14,468 nt of DNA from an uncultured Chitinophagaceae bacterium (GCA_937897585.1 CALCNY010000292.1:1-14468), one strand, 5' to 3'; shown: positions 6,782 to 14,292, numbered from the stretch's first letter. The notes: generated by a model not told the origin, from the letters alone. A program made the numbers and translations.

Positions 6782-7603
6782 ATGAACAATTTCCCATCAA
6801 CTCTTTTTCAAAATCAACAATACAACAATAACAATTTCTTCCTCATCGCAGGTCCCTGTGTGGTTGAAAACGAAGAAATGGTAATGCAGATTTCCGAAAA
6901 AGTTTATAGCATTTGTAAAAGACTTGAAATACCTTATATCTTCAAAGCTTCTTACAGAAAAGCCAACAGAACCAGCGCCTCTTCTTTTACCGGAATTGGT
7001 GATCACGAAGCATTACAATTAATCAATACAGCTGGAAAAAAATTAAATATTCCAACCACAACTGATATCCATACTGCTGCAGAAGCGGCTATTGCTGCGG
7101 AATATGTTGATGTTTTACAAATACCAGCATTTCTTTGTCGTCAAACTGATTTGCTTTTAGCTGCTGCTGCAACTAACAAAATTGTGAACGTAAAAAAAGG
7201 ACAATTTGTAAGTGGTCCGGCAATGAAATTTGCAGTGGATAAAATCAAGCAAGCAGGCAATGAAAATGTTTGGCTCACAGAAAGAGGCAACAGTTTCGGC
7301 TATCAAGATTTAATTGTTGACTACAGAAATATTACTTGGATGAAAGAAATCGGCGTTCCGGTAGTTATGGATTGTACCCACTCTTTACAGCAACCCAACC
7401 AAACTTCAGGCATTACCGGCGGAAATCCTCAATTGATTGAAACGATTGCAAAAGCAGCAATTGCAACGGGTGCTGATGGTTTATTCATCGAAACGCATCC
7501 CGATCCGTCTAAAGCAAAAAGCGACGGTGCGAATATGTTACGTTTAGATTTATTGGAACCTTTGTTGGAAAAGTTGGTGGTGTTGAGAAAAGCCATTATT
7601 TAA
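6782..7603 (+). CDS. kdsA: 3-deoxy-D-manno-octulosonate 8-phosphate synthase, metal-dependent class
   Basis: The protein has 273 residues (E. coli KdsA has 284). It condenses phosphoenolpyruvate with arabinose-5-phosphate to Kdo-8-phosphate, the committed precursor of Kdo in lipid A-core assembly. KANRTS (60-65) is the KdsA version of the substrate loop and separates it from DAHP synthases. IPAFLCRQTDL (114-124), NVKKGQFVS (136-144) and ETHPDPSKAKSDG (237-249) are also diagnostic. The metal ligands of the Aquifex-type enzyme are present: C26, H200, E237 and D248. Their spacings (174, 37 and 11) equal those I recall for Aquifex aeolicus (C11, H185, E222, D233), while the metal-independent E. 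coli type has Asn in place of Cys. The N terminus carries an Asn/Gln-rich stretch (QNQQYNNNN). It is transcribed alone, with a perfect -7 box immediately upstream. Confidence 0.96.
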   Translation: MNNFPSTLFQNQQYNNNNFFLIAGPCVVENEEMVMQISEKVYSICKRLEIPYIFKASYRKANRTSASSFTGIGDHEALQLINTAGKKLNIPTTTDIHTAAEAAIAAEYVDVLQIPAFLCRQTDLLLAAAATNKIVNVKKGQFVSGPAMKFAVDKIKQAGNENVWLTERGNSFGYQDLIVDYRNITWMKEIGVPVVMDCTHSLQQPNQTSGITGGNPQLIETIAKAAIATGADGLFIETHPDPSKAKSDGANMLRLDLLEPLLEKLVVLRKAII

Positions 7604-7604
7604 G

Positions 7605-7713
7605 GTTCAAAAGCCTAAATAAGTTCAAGAGGTTTGGGAGGTTCAATAAGTTAAAAAGGTTTGATGTGTGAAAAAACATTTTGAACCTATTGAACATTTT
7701 CAACCTTTTGAAC
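7605..7713. repeat. Inverted array of 9-base GTTCAAnAG repeats filling the kdsA/pspC gap
   Basis: In plus orientation, 9-base units run in register from 7605 to 7667: 7605 (GTTCAAAAG), a degenerate unit at 7614, then 7623 (GTTCAAGAG), 7632 (GTTTGGGAG), 7641 (GTTCAATAA), 7650 (GTTAAAAAG) and 7659 (GTTTGATGT). After a 10-base spacer, four units in the opposite orientation run from 7678 to 7713, reading on the minus strand GTTCAAAAG, GTTGAAAAT, GTTCAATAG and GTTCAAAAT. Bases 7632-7667 can pair with 7678-7713 over 30 of 36 positions, counting G-U pairs, as one long hairpin with a 10-base loop. The array begins one base after the kdsA stop and ends two bases before the pspC stop. It could end transcription from both sides; that role is inference. 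Confidence 0.8.
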
Positions 7714-7714
7714 A

Positions 7715-7933
7715 TTATATCCCCGCCGGGTTTCTTCTCGATATTCTAACATACTTTTTCACATTCATCCAAAAAGCCACGAAAAGATAAACGATCAAAG
7801 GCGAACCCATGGTCAAAAAGGAAATGTAAATAAAATACTTTCTGATGATGCTGGTGGCAATGCCCATTTTCTCGCCTATTGCGGTGCAAACGCCAAAGAC
7901 ATGCCACTCCACGAAATATTTTAGCTTGTTCAT
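7715..7933 (-). CDS. Small PspC-domain membrane protein
   Basis: The protein has 72 residues. The PspC domain spans about residues 10-58: VFGVCTAIGEKMGI (12-25) replaces the usual GVCGGIAEYFGI, followed by a turn of the amphipathic helix, then a hydrophobic segment with SFLTMGSPLIVYLFVAFWM (38-56). A basic tail (RISRRNPAGI) ends the protein. Stand-alone PspC proteins of this size are common in Bacteroidota and are thought to act at the inner membrane in envelope stress, but the partners PspA/PspB are not seen here and no function can be assigned. It is a single-gene unit, convergent with kdsA across the 9-base repeat array and divergent from aconitase. The start at 7933 fits the family N terminus. 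Confidence 0.8.
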   Translation of the reverse strand: MNKLKYFVEWHVFGVCTAIGEKMGIATSIIRKYFIYISFLTMGSPLIVYLFVAFWMNVKKYVRISRRNPAGI

Positions 7934-7981
7934 AGTTCTTAAAAATACGAATTTTTATATAAAAAACTAACTTCAATTCAG

Positions 7982-7989
7982 TAATTTTG
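7982..7989 (+). promoter_or_regulatory. Candidate -7 promoter box for the aconitase gene
   Basis: TAATTTTG is a full match to TAnnTTTG. The start point would be near 7993-7996, giving a leader of about 97 bases. There is no TTG at the -33 position. The leader holds a repeated CAAATTT pattern (about 8044-8075) and no Shine-Dalgarno sequence before the ATG at 8092. Confidence 0.4.
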
Positions 7990-8091
7990 CACGCGAGAAA
8001 ATGGAATGAATAATACAACTTATTTTAAAGCCGTAACAAGCTCTCAATTTCCAAATTTTCAAATTTACTCATCATCAAATTATTTTAAAAA

Positions 8092-10365
8092 ATGGCTTTC
8101 GACATCGAAATGATCAAAAAGGTTTACAGCAACTTTCCTGAAAGAATTGCAGCAGCCCGTAAAGCTGTAGGTAAGCCGCTAACACTTACTGAAAAAATAT
8201 TGTATGCTCACCTTTGGCAAGGCAATGCTGGCGAGGCTTTTGAAAGAGGAAAGGCTTATGTTGATTTTGCTCCAGACAGAGTTGCTATGCAAGATGCCAC
8301 TGCTCAAATGGCCTTGCTTCAGTTCATGCAATCTGGCAGAGCTGCAGTAGCAGTTCCAAGTACAGTTCATTGTGATCATTTGATTGAAGCAAAAGTTGAT
8401 AGCAAAACAGATTTAACCAGAGCCGTTAATGAAAGTAGTGAGGTTTATGATTTCTTGGCTTCTGTTTCTAATAAATATGGTATTGGTTTTTGGAAACCAG
8501 GCGCAGGTATTATCCACCAGGTTGTTCTCGAAAATTATGCTTTCCCAGGAGGCATGATGATTGGAACAGACAGCCACACGGTAAACGCAGGTGGCTTGGG
8601 TATGATTGCGATTGGCGTCGGTGGTGCTGATGCTTGTGATGTAATGGCAGGTTTACCATGGGAATTAAAAATGCCAAAATTAATCGGCATCAAACTAACA
8701 GGTAAGCTTAATGGTTGGACTGCTCCTAAAGATGTTATCTTAAAAGTTGCTGGTATTCTAACCGTAAAAGGTGGTACCGGAGCTGTAGTTGAATACTTCG
8801 GAGAAGGCGCTACCAGCATGAGTTGTACAGGTAAAGGAACGATTTGTAATATGGGTGCTGAAATTGGAGCAACCACTTCAACTTTTGGTTATGATGAGAG
8901 CATGAGTCGCTATTTGAAAGCTACAGGAAGAGAAGAAATCGCTGCAATGGCTGATCAAGTAAAAGAACATTTAACCGGAGATGCTGAAGTTTATGCAAAT
9001 CCTGAAGCTTATTTTGATCAAGTTATTGAAATCAATCTTAGCGAATTGGAACCACACTTAAACGGACCATTCACACCAGATTTAGCGACGCCAATTTCTA
9101 AAATGAAAGAAGCTGCAGCTGCCAACAACTGGCCTACAAAAATTGAAGTGGGTTTGATTGGAAGTTGCACCAACTCTTCTTATGAAGATATCAGTCGTGC
9201 GGTTAGCTTGGCCAAACAAGTTTCTGAAAAAGGTTTGAAACTAAACGCAGAATTTACCATCACTCCTGGTTCTGAATTGGTTCGCTATACTATTGAAAGA
9301 GATGGCTTCTTAAGCGTTTTTGACAAAATTGGCGCTACTGTATTTGCTAATGCTTGCGGTCCTTGTATAGGTATGTGGGCAAGAGTAGGTGCTGAGAAAG
9401 CTGAGAAAAATACAATCGTTCATAGTTTCAACAGAAACTTTGCTAAACGTGCTGATGGCAACCCAAATACTTTTGCATTTGTAGGTTCTCCTGAATTGGT
9501 AACTGCACTGGCTATTGCCGGCGATTTGAATTTCAATCCATTAACTGATACTTTAACTAATGATAAAGGCGAACAAGTAAAATTAGATCCGCCATCAGGA
9601 GATGAGTTGCCTGTTAAAGGATTTGATGCTGAGGATGCGGGCTATCAAGCTCCTGCAGAAGACGGTAGCGCTGTTCAAGTGAAAGTTTCTCCTGATAGCA
9701 AGCGTCTTCAAATTTTAGAACCATTTGCTGCATGGGAAGGCACTGATTTGAAAGGCTTGAAATTGCTAATTAAAGCAAAAGGAAAATGTACCACAGACCA
9801 TATTTCTATGGCTGGTCCATGGTTGAAATTCAGAGGCCATTTGGATAATATCAGTAATAATATGCTCATCGGTGCTGTTAATTTCTTCAATGAAAAAACA
9901 GATAATATCAAAAATCAACTTACAGGTGAATACGGAACTGTTCCTGCTACACAAAGAGCATATAAAGCTGCAGGAATAGGCTCAATCGTAGTGGGTGATG
10001 AAAACTATGGCGAAGGTTCTTCAAGAGAACACGCGGCTATGGAACCACGTCATTTAGGGGTGAGAGCTGTTTTGGTAAAATCATTCGCACGCATACACGA
10101 AACCAATTTGAAAAAACAAGGTATGTTGGCATTGACATTTGATGACAAAGCTGATTATGAAAAATTCAGAGAAGATGACGCAATTGATATAGTTGGATTA
10201 ACTTCATTTGCACCCAACCAAAAACTAACTTTGGTATTACATCATAATGATGGAACGCAAGATGAAATCAAAGTAAATCATTCTTATAACGAACAACAAA
10301 TTGAATGGTTTAAAGAAGGTGCGGCATTGAATATCATCAGAAGAGATTTTGCTAATAAGAATTAA
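8092..10365 (+). CDS. acn: Aconitate hydratase, mitochondrial type
   Basis: The protein has 757 residues, the length of mitochondrial-type aconitases and shorter than E. coli AcnA (891) or AcnB (865). It isomerises citrate and isocitrate in the TCA cycle through a 4Fe-4S cluster, in the cytoplasm. The cluster ligands are C359 (in GSCTNSSYED), C422 and C425 (in ACGPCIGM), one residue offset from pig mitochondrial aconitase (358, 421, 424). Other conserved sites are QDATAQM (67-73), STVHCDH (90-96), GTDSHT (158-163) and GEGSSREHAAMEPRHLG (640-656), which includes the catalytic serine and arginine. Domains 1-3 occupy about 1-480 and the swivelling domain 4 the rest. It is transcribed alone between a candidate -7 box and a hairpin terminator. 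The A/T-rich leader lacks a Shine-Dalgarno sequence, as for its neighbours. Confidence 0.97.
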   Translation: MAFDIEMIKKVYSNFPERIAAARKAVGKPLTLTEKILYAHLWQGNAGEAFERGKAYVDFAPDRVAMQDATAQMALLQFMQSGRAAVAVPSTVHCDHLIEAKVDSKTDLTRAVNESSEVYDFLASVSNKYGIGFWKPGAGIIHQVVLENYAFPGGMMIGTDSHTVNAGGLGMIAIGVGGADACDVMAGLPWELKMPKLIGIKLTGKLNGWTAPKDVILKVAGILTVKGGTGAVVEYFGEGATSMSCTGKGTICNMGAEIGATTSTFGYDESMSRYLKATGREEIAAMADQVKEHLTGDAEVYANPEAYFDQVIEINLSELEPHLNGPFTPDLATPISKMKEAAAANNWPTKIEVGLIGSCTNSSYEDISRAVSLAKQVSEKGLKLNAEFTITPGSELVRYTIERDGFLSVFDKIGATVFANACGPCIGMWARVGAEKAEKNTIVHSFNRNFAKRADGNPNTFAFVGSPELVTALAIAGDLNFNPLTDTLTNDKGEQVKLDPPSGDELPVKGFDAEDAGYQAPAEDGSAVQVKVSPDSKRLQILEPFAAWEGTDLKGLKLLIKAKGKCTTDHISMAGPWLKFRGHLDNISNNMLIGAVNFFNEKTDNIKNQLTGEYGTVPATQRAYKAAGIGSIVVGDENYGEGSSREHAAMEPRHLGVRAVLVKSFARIHETNLKKQGMLALTFDDKADYEKFREDDAIDIVGLTSFAPNQKLTLVLHHNDGTQDEIKVNHSYNEQQIEWFKEGAALNIIRRDFANKN

Positions 10366-10384
10366 TTATAAAATTAGTTTCTAC

Positions 10385-10420
10385 AAAAAAACGCGGAGTT
10401 CATACTTCGCGTTTTTTGTT
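10385..10420. terminator. Bidirectional intrinsic terminator between aconitase and the SET gene
   Basis: ACGCGGAG (10391-10398) pairs with CTTCGCGT (10405-10412) across the loop TTCATA, with one G-U pair. The stem is extended by A-T pairs, an A run on the left (10385-10391) and a T run on the right (10412-10417). Read on either strand the GC stem is followed by a T run, so it can serve aconitase from the left and the SET gene, which stops at 10442, from the right. Confidence 0.85.
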
Positions 10421-10441
10421 TTATAGGATTCAAATATTTAA

Positions 10442-10834
10442 TTAAGAATCTGCCTCAACTTCAAACCAGACTTTCGTTTCATCATCCCAGTCTCCATTAT
10501 AGTTAATTGTCAACTCCTCCCCTTTTTCTATAGCGCGAACTGTTTTTACAAAAATTGTTTCTTCATCAAAATCCATAAAATATTCGCAATTGCTTTTGTA
10601 GCTATGATTGTAAATAGGAATAAAACCTAAAGCCATACAACATTTGTCTTTTTCTGTTCCCCATTCAAAAATATAATCGTGAAGCAAGGTCTTGTCTAAA
10701 TGAATCCTGTCCTCTTTTTTCATTACGATAACTGGAGACAATTCAATTACAAAACCCTCCGGAATATTTTCTGCAGTAAATACGCCTTTTCCTTTTTTTT
10801 CTGTTAATTCTATATATAAAGAGTGATGAATCAT
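10442..10834 (-). CDS. Small SET-domain protein, putative lysine methyltransferase
   Basis: The protein has 130 residues and consists almost entirely of a SET domain, with no pre-SET or post-SET. The N-terminal part KGKGVFTAENIPEG (14-27) is the S-adenosylmethionine-binding start of the domain. NHSYKSNCEY (76-85) matches the NHSxxPN motif, and GEELTINYNGDW (105-116) matches GEELTxxY with the catalytic-site tyrosine (Y112). SET enzymes methylate protein lysines using S-adenosylmethionine; the bacterial target is unknown and could be a ribosomal, nucleoid or other protein. Short SET proteins of this type are widespread in Bacteroidota. The gene is a single unit, divergent from mgtE by 86 bases and sharing a terminator with aconitase. 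Family is sure, activity is inferred. Confidence 0.85.
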   Translation of the reverse strand: MIHHSLYIELTEKKGKGVFTAENIPEGFVIELSPVIVMKKEDRIHLDKTLLHDYIFEWGTEKDKCCMALGFIPIYNHSYKSNCEYFMDFDEETIFVKTVRAIEKGEELTINYNGDWDDETKVWFEVEADS

Positions 10835-10920
10835 AATTTCAAAAAATAATAAACTAACTTCGCGAACCCTTACGAAAATAGCGAATTTGAATATTATTTA
10901 CGTGTAAAAAATCACCCTGC
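10835..10920. promoter_or_regulatory. Divergent region between the SET gene and mgtE
   Basis: These 86 bases must hold the start signals for both genes. They contain the 8-bp perfect palindrome TTCGCGAA (10859-10866), a further GCGAA at 10881-10885, and an interrupted palindrome TTTAC-GT-GTAAA (10897-10908) ending 12 bases before the mgtE ATG. These might be operators; none matches a regulator I can name. I see no M-box magnesium riboswitch, and the space is too short for one. Confidence 0.35.
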
Positions 10921-12312
10921 ATGTCTTTAGAAATGGACGATATCACATTGCAGCAACAGTTTGAAGAGGTTATTGCCTCTAAAGATCAACTGGAGATTCG
11001 GGATTTCCTGAACAATCAGAACATCAGTGATGTAGCAGAACTTATATACGATAATCCCGAATTCGAAACCCAAATCATTTCTCATCTTTCTATACACAGA
11101 GCTGCTAGTGTTTTTAAAATTCTTGAATCCACAGAACAGAAAAGAATCATTGAAGATTTGCCTCCATTCAAATCTGCTGAACTTCTAAATGAATTACCCG
11201 CGGATGATAGAGTTGCCTTTTTGGAAGCCTTACCGAATAGCGTAGTAAGAGAAATGATTAAAACACTTGATCCAGACGAAAGAAAAATAACGCTTGAACT
11301 TTTAGGCTATCCTGAAAACAGTGTCGGCAGAATCATGACGCCAGATTATGTATATGTGTATGAATACAATACTGTAAAAGAAGTCATTGAAACCATCAGG
11401 AGATTTGGAACCAATAGCGAAACCATTGATGTAATTTATGTTATCAACTACAAAGGCGAATTACTAGACGATATCAGAATAAGAGAAATCATCCTAGCTT
11501 CACCTGATGCAAAAGTGAGTGAGTTGATGGATGGACGGTATATTTCATTGCATGCAAATGATGATCAGGAATTGGCGAATGAAGCATTTAAAATGAATAA
11601 TCGTGTAGCCTTACCTGTCACTGATGATCAAGATATACTCCTTGGTATCATCACTATAGATGATGTTTTGTGGATTACCAATGAAGAATTCAGTGAGGAT
11701 ATTCAAAAAATAGGTGGTACTGAAGCACTTGATGAACCTTATTTGGACATCAGCATTCCGAAATTATTAAAGAAACGTGCAGGTTGGTTGGTATTGTTAT
11801 TTTTGGGAGAAATGCTTACGGCTTCTGCCATGCAATACTTTCAACATGAAATTGAAACTGCAACAGTATTGGCGTTATTCATTCCTTTAATTATGAGTAG
11901 CGGTGGAAATAGTGGTTCACAAGCATCAACGCTTATTATTCAGGCAATGGCTTTAGGTGAATTAACCATAACAGATTGGTGGAGGGTAATGCGAAGAGAA
12001 TTGATTACCGGATTTTTACTAGGCGCCATTTTGGGAAGCATCGGTTTACTCAGAATTTTCATCTGGCAAAACTTACACATCTTTAATTACGGTGAACATT
12101 GGAATCTTTTGGCCATGACCATTTTCTTTTCACTAATTGGCATTGTACTTTGGGGTAGTTTAATGGGCTCGATGCTTCCGATAATTTTAAAAAGATTAAA
12201 ACTCGATCCCGCTGCTTCATCAGCTCCATTCGTAGCAACATTAGTAGATGTAACCGGCATCGTGATCTATTTCTCTGTAGCTTTCTTTTTTCTCAAAGGC
12301 ATTATGCTTTAG
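10921..12312 (+). CDS. mgtE: Magnesium transporter MgtE
   Basis: The protein has 463 residues, close to the usual 450. The MgtE N domain, a superhelix of short acidic helices, covers about 34-135 (with ELPADDRVAF at 91-100). Two CBS motifs follow (about 138-255, starting RIMTPDYV). The plug-like linker leads into five membrane helices from about 287 to 461. SSGGNSGSQASTL (326-338) is the conserved second-helix signature. LDPAASSAPFVATLVDVTG (428-446) includes D443, the likely equivalent of the Mg2+-selective Asp432 of Thermus MgtE. The channel works as a dimer in the inner membrane, and its cytoplasmic N and CBS domains bind Mg2+ to close it. Feedback is thus built into the protein. It is followed after 141 bases by glmS with no terminator visible between them, so some read-through is possible. 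Confidence 0.95.
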   Translation: MSLEMDDITLQQQFEEVIASKDQLEIRDFLNNQNISDVAELIYDNPEFETQIISHLSIHRAASVFKILESTEQKRIIEDLPPFKSAELLNELPADDRVAFLEALPNSVVREMIKTLDPDERKITLELLGYPENSVGRIMTPDYVYVYEYNTVKEVIETIRRFGTNSETIDVIYVINYKGELLDDIRIREIILASPDAKVSELMDGRYISLHANDDQELANEAFKMNNRVALPVTDDQDILLGIITIDDVLWITNEEFSEDIQKIGGTEALDEPYLDISIPKLLKKRAGWLVLLFLGEMLTASAMQYFQHEIETATVLALFIPLIMSSGGNSGSQASTLIIQAMALGELTITDWWRVMRRELITGFLLGAILGSIGLLRIFIWQNLHIFNYGEHWNLLAMTIFFSLIGIVLWGSLMGSMLPIILKRLKLDPAASSAPFVATLVDVTGIVIYFSVAFFFLKGIML

Positions 12313-12453
12313 TAATTGTCGCCATTTTATTTAGAATTTGCCTATTAATTTGCTAAATTGCATCAACAAAATTGTAAACCTCTGATTATCAGTATTCATT
12401 ACACAAAGTCATAGGTTTATTATTTTTAATTTTAAATTTTAAATTTTTACTCC
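12313..12453 (+). promoter_or_regulatory. mgtE-glmS intergenic region and glmS leader
   Basis: This AT-rich stretch of 141 bases contains CTGATTATCAG (12382-12392, palindromic about its centre) lying between the arms TAAACCT (12375-12381) and AGGTTTA (12413-12419), which could enclose it in a stem. A run with repeated AAATTTT units fills 12424-12448, just before the glmS ATG. No glmS ribozyme core is evident, and there is no Shine-Dalgarno sequence. No -7 box matches well enough to call. Confidence 0.3.
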
Positions 12454-14292
12454 ATGTGTGGAATAGTTGGTTACACCGGCTCAAGACAAGCTTACCCAGT
12501 AATTTTAAAAGGACTTAAACGACTCGAATACAGAGGTTATGACAGTAGTGGCGTAGCACTTCTTAAAGATGGTGAACTAAACGTTTATAAGAAAAAAGGG
12601 AAAGTTGCCGAACTGGAAGAATCCATGATTGGTAATAACATAGATGCTCAAATTGGCATTGGTCACACCCGTTGGGCTACTCATGGTGAACCAAGCGACA
12701 GGAATGCTCATCCACACTCATCTGCAAGTGGAAAATTAGCTATGATTCATAACGGAATCATAGAAAATTATGCATTAATAAAGCAAGACCTTGTAAATAA
12801 AGGTTACGAATTTAAAAGTGACACTGATACTGAAGTGTTACTCAATTTCATAGAAGACATTCAGCAAAATAACAATAGCACTTTGGAAGAAGCGGTTCGT
12901 ATTGCTTTAAAAAGAGTTACTGGTGCTTATTGTATATTATTGATTGAACAAGATAATCCTGATACTATTATCGCAGCCAGAAAAGGAAGTCCGCTGGTTA
13001 TTGGTATTGGAAAAGGTGAACATTTTTTAGCTAGCGACGCCTCTCCTATTATTGAGTACACTAAAGAGGTTGTTTACGTAAATGATTATGAACTAGCCAT
13101 TGTAAAACCAGATGAGTTGATTTTGAAAAATCTGGGTAATGAAAAAATTACGCCATACATTACAAAACTGGATATGGAATTGGCCGCTATTGAAAAAGGT
13201 GGTTATGATCATTTCATGATTAAAGAAATTTTTGAACAACCGAGTACCATTTTTGATTGCTTGCGAGGACGCCTAGACGCAAAAGAAGGCATAATCAGAA
13301 TGAGTGGTGTAGATAGAAATATCGACCAGTTAATTAATGCCAATCGTATTATGATACTGGCTTGTGGTACCAGCTGGCATGCCGGACTTATTGCAGAATA
13401 TATTATTGAAGAGTTATGCCGTATTCCTGTAGAAGTAGAATATGCTTCTGAATTCAGATACAGAAATCCGATTGTTAATAAAGGAGATGTTATCATTGCC
13501 ATTTCTCAGAGTGGCGAAACTGCAGATACTTTAGTAGCCTTGGAAAAAGCGAAAGAAAATGGAGCCTTTATTTTTGGTGTGGTAAATGCAGTTGGTTCAT
13601 CAATTGCCCGTATATCTAACGCAGGGGCATACACGCATGCTGGACCAGAAATCGGAGTTGCTTCTACAAAAGCATTTACAGGTCAATTGGCAGTATTAAT
13701 GATGGTAGCCTTGGATATCGCCAAACATAAAGGAACGATTACTGATGAAAGATATAAATCATTGTTGTTAGAGCTAGAAGAAGTTCCTGAAAAAGTAAAT
13801 GCAATTTTGAAAAATGCTGAAGACATTAAAATAATCGCTGAAAAATACAAAAACGCATCCGACTTTTTATTCCTTGGAAGAGGTTATAATTTCCCAGTTG
13901 CACTTGAAGGTGCTTTAAAATTAAAAGAGATTTCTTACATCCATGCTGAAGGATATCCTGCTGCCGAAATGAAGCACGGACCTATTGCATTAGTTGATGA
14001 AAATCTACCTGTAGTATTCATTGCTACAAAAGATGTTTATCACGAAAAAATTGTGAGCAACATGCAGGAAATCAAAGCACGTAAAGGAAAAATAATTTCT
14101 ATTGTCACAGAAGGTGATACGGTCAGCCCGGGATTAAGCAATGACTACTTCGCTATTCCACCAGCTGATGAATTGATTGCACCTATCCTTACCGTTATTC
14201 CTTTGCAATTGCTATCTTACTATGTTGGAACAGCAAAAGGCATTGATGTTGATAAGCCTCGTAACCTTGCAAAAAGTGTTACAGTAGAATAA
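12454..14292 (+). CDS. glmS: Glutamine-fructose-6-phosphate aminotransferase (isomerizing)
   Basis: The protein has 612 residues (E. coli GlmS has 609). It makes glucosamine-6-phosphate from fructose-6-phosphate and glutamine, the entry to UDP-GlcNAc for peptidoglycan and LPS. The class II glutaminase domain (about 1-240) starts with MCGIVGYTG, so Cys2 becomes the N-terminal nucleophile after Met removal; this fixes the start. LEYRGYDSSG (24-33), HTRWATHG (71-78) and HNGIIENY (99-106) are the glutamine-site loops. The sugar isomerase half has two SIS domains: the first with CGTSWHAG (304-311) and SQSGETADT (351-359), the second with LGRGYNFPVALEGALKLKE. It ends with DKPRNLAKSVTVE, the conserved tail that closes on the sugar site. 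A strong terminator follows 25 bases after the stop. Confidence 0.97.
   Translation: MCGIVGYTGSRQAYPVILKGLKRLEYRGYDSSGVALLKDGELNVYKKKGKVAELEESMIGNNIDAQIGIGHTRWATHGEPSDRNAHPHSSASGKLAMIHNGIIENYALIKQDLVNKGYEFKSDTDTEVLLNFIEDIQQNNNSTLEEAVRIALKRVTGAYCILLIEQDNPDTIIAARKGSPLVIGIGKGEHFLASDASPIIEYTKEVVYVNDYELAIVKPDELILKNLGNEKITPYITKLDMELAAIEKGGYDHFMIKEIFEQPSTIFDCLRGRLDAKEGIIRMSGVDRNIDQLINANRIMILACGTSWHAGLIAEYIIEELCRIPVEVEYASEFRYRNPIVNKGDVIIAISQSGETADTLVALEKAKENGAFIFGVVNAVGSSIARISNAGAYTHAGPEIGVASTKAFTGQLAVLMMVALDIAKHKGTITDERYKSLLLELEEVPEKVNAILKNAEDIKIIAEKYKNASDFLFLGRGYNFPVALEGALKLKEISYIHAEGYPAAEMKHGPIALVDENLPVVFIATKDVYHEKIVSNMQEIKARKGKIISIVTEGDTVSPGLSNDYFAIPPADELIAPILTVIPLQLLSYYVGTAKGIDVDKPRNLAKSVTVE

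Noticed and set aside
7605..7713. CRISPR array
   Set aside because: Repeat units are 9 bases and contiguous, with no spacers, and the orientation inverts midway; no cas genes are present.
7746..8018. Minus-strand open frame of 90 codons over the PspC gene and aconitase leader
   Set aside because: It overlaps the PspC coding region in a different frame; the PspC frame has clear family motifs and this one has none.
8006..8113. A 35-codon upstream frame (MNNTTYFKAV...) in the aconitase leader, overlapping the aconitase start
   Set aside because: Low-complexity Asn/Ser/Phe composition follows from the CAAATTT-rich leader. A leader peptide is possible but nothing supports it.
8535..8876. 113-codon open frame antisense to aconitase
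   Set aside because: Proline- and isoleucine-rich product with no domain, fully inside a strongly conserved gene; a by-product of aconitase codon use.
10897..10908. TTTACGTGTAAA as a parS site
   Set aside because: parS is a 16-bp palindrome close to TGTTTCACGTGAAACA; this has only 5-base arms around GT and lies far from parB. No other site in the window resembles parS.
10835..10920. M-box magnesium riboswitch before mgtE
   Set aside because: The 86-base divergent gap is too short and lacks the expected helices; only short palindromes are present.
12313..12453. glmS ribozyme upstream of glmS
   Set aside because: The catalytic core sequence is not seen, the region is AT-rich and short, and the ribozyme is known mainly from Firmicutes-type bacteria.
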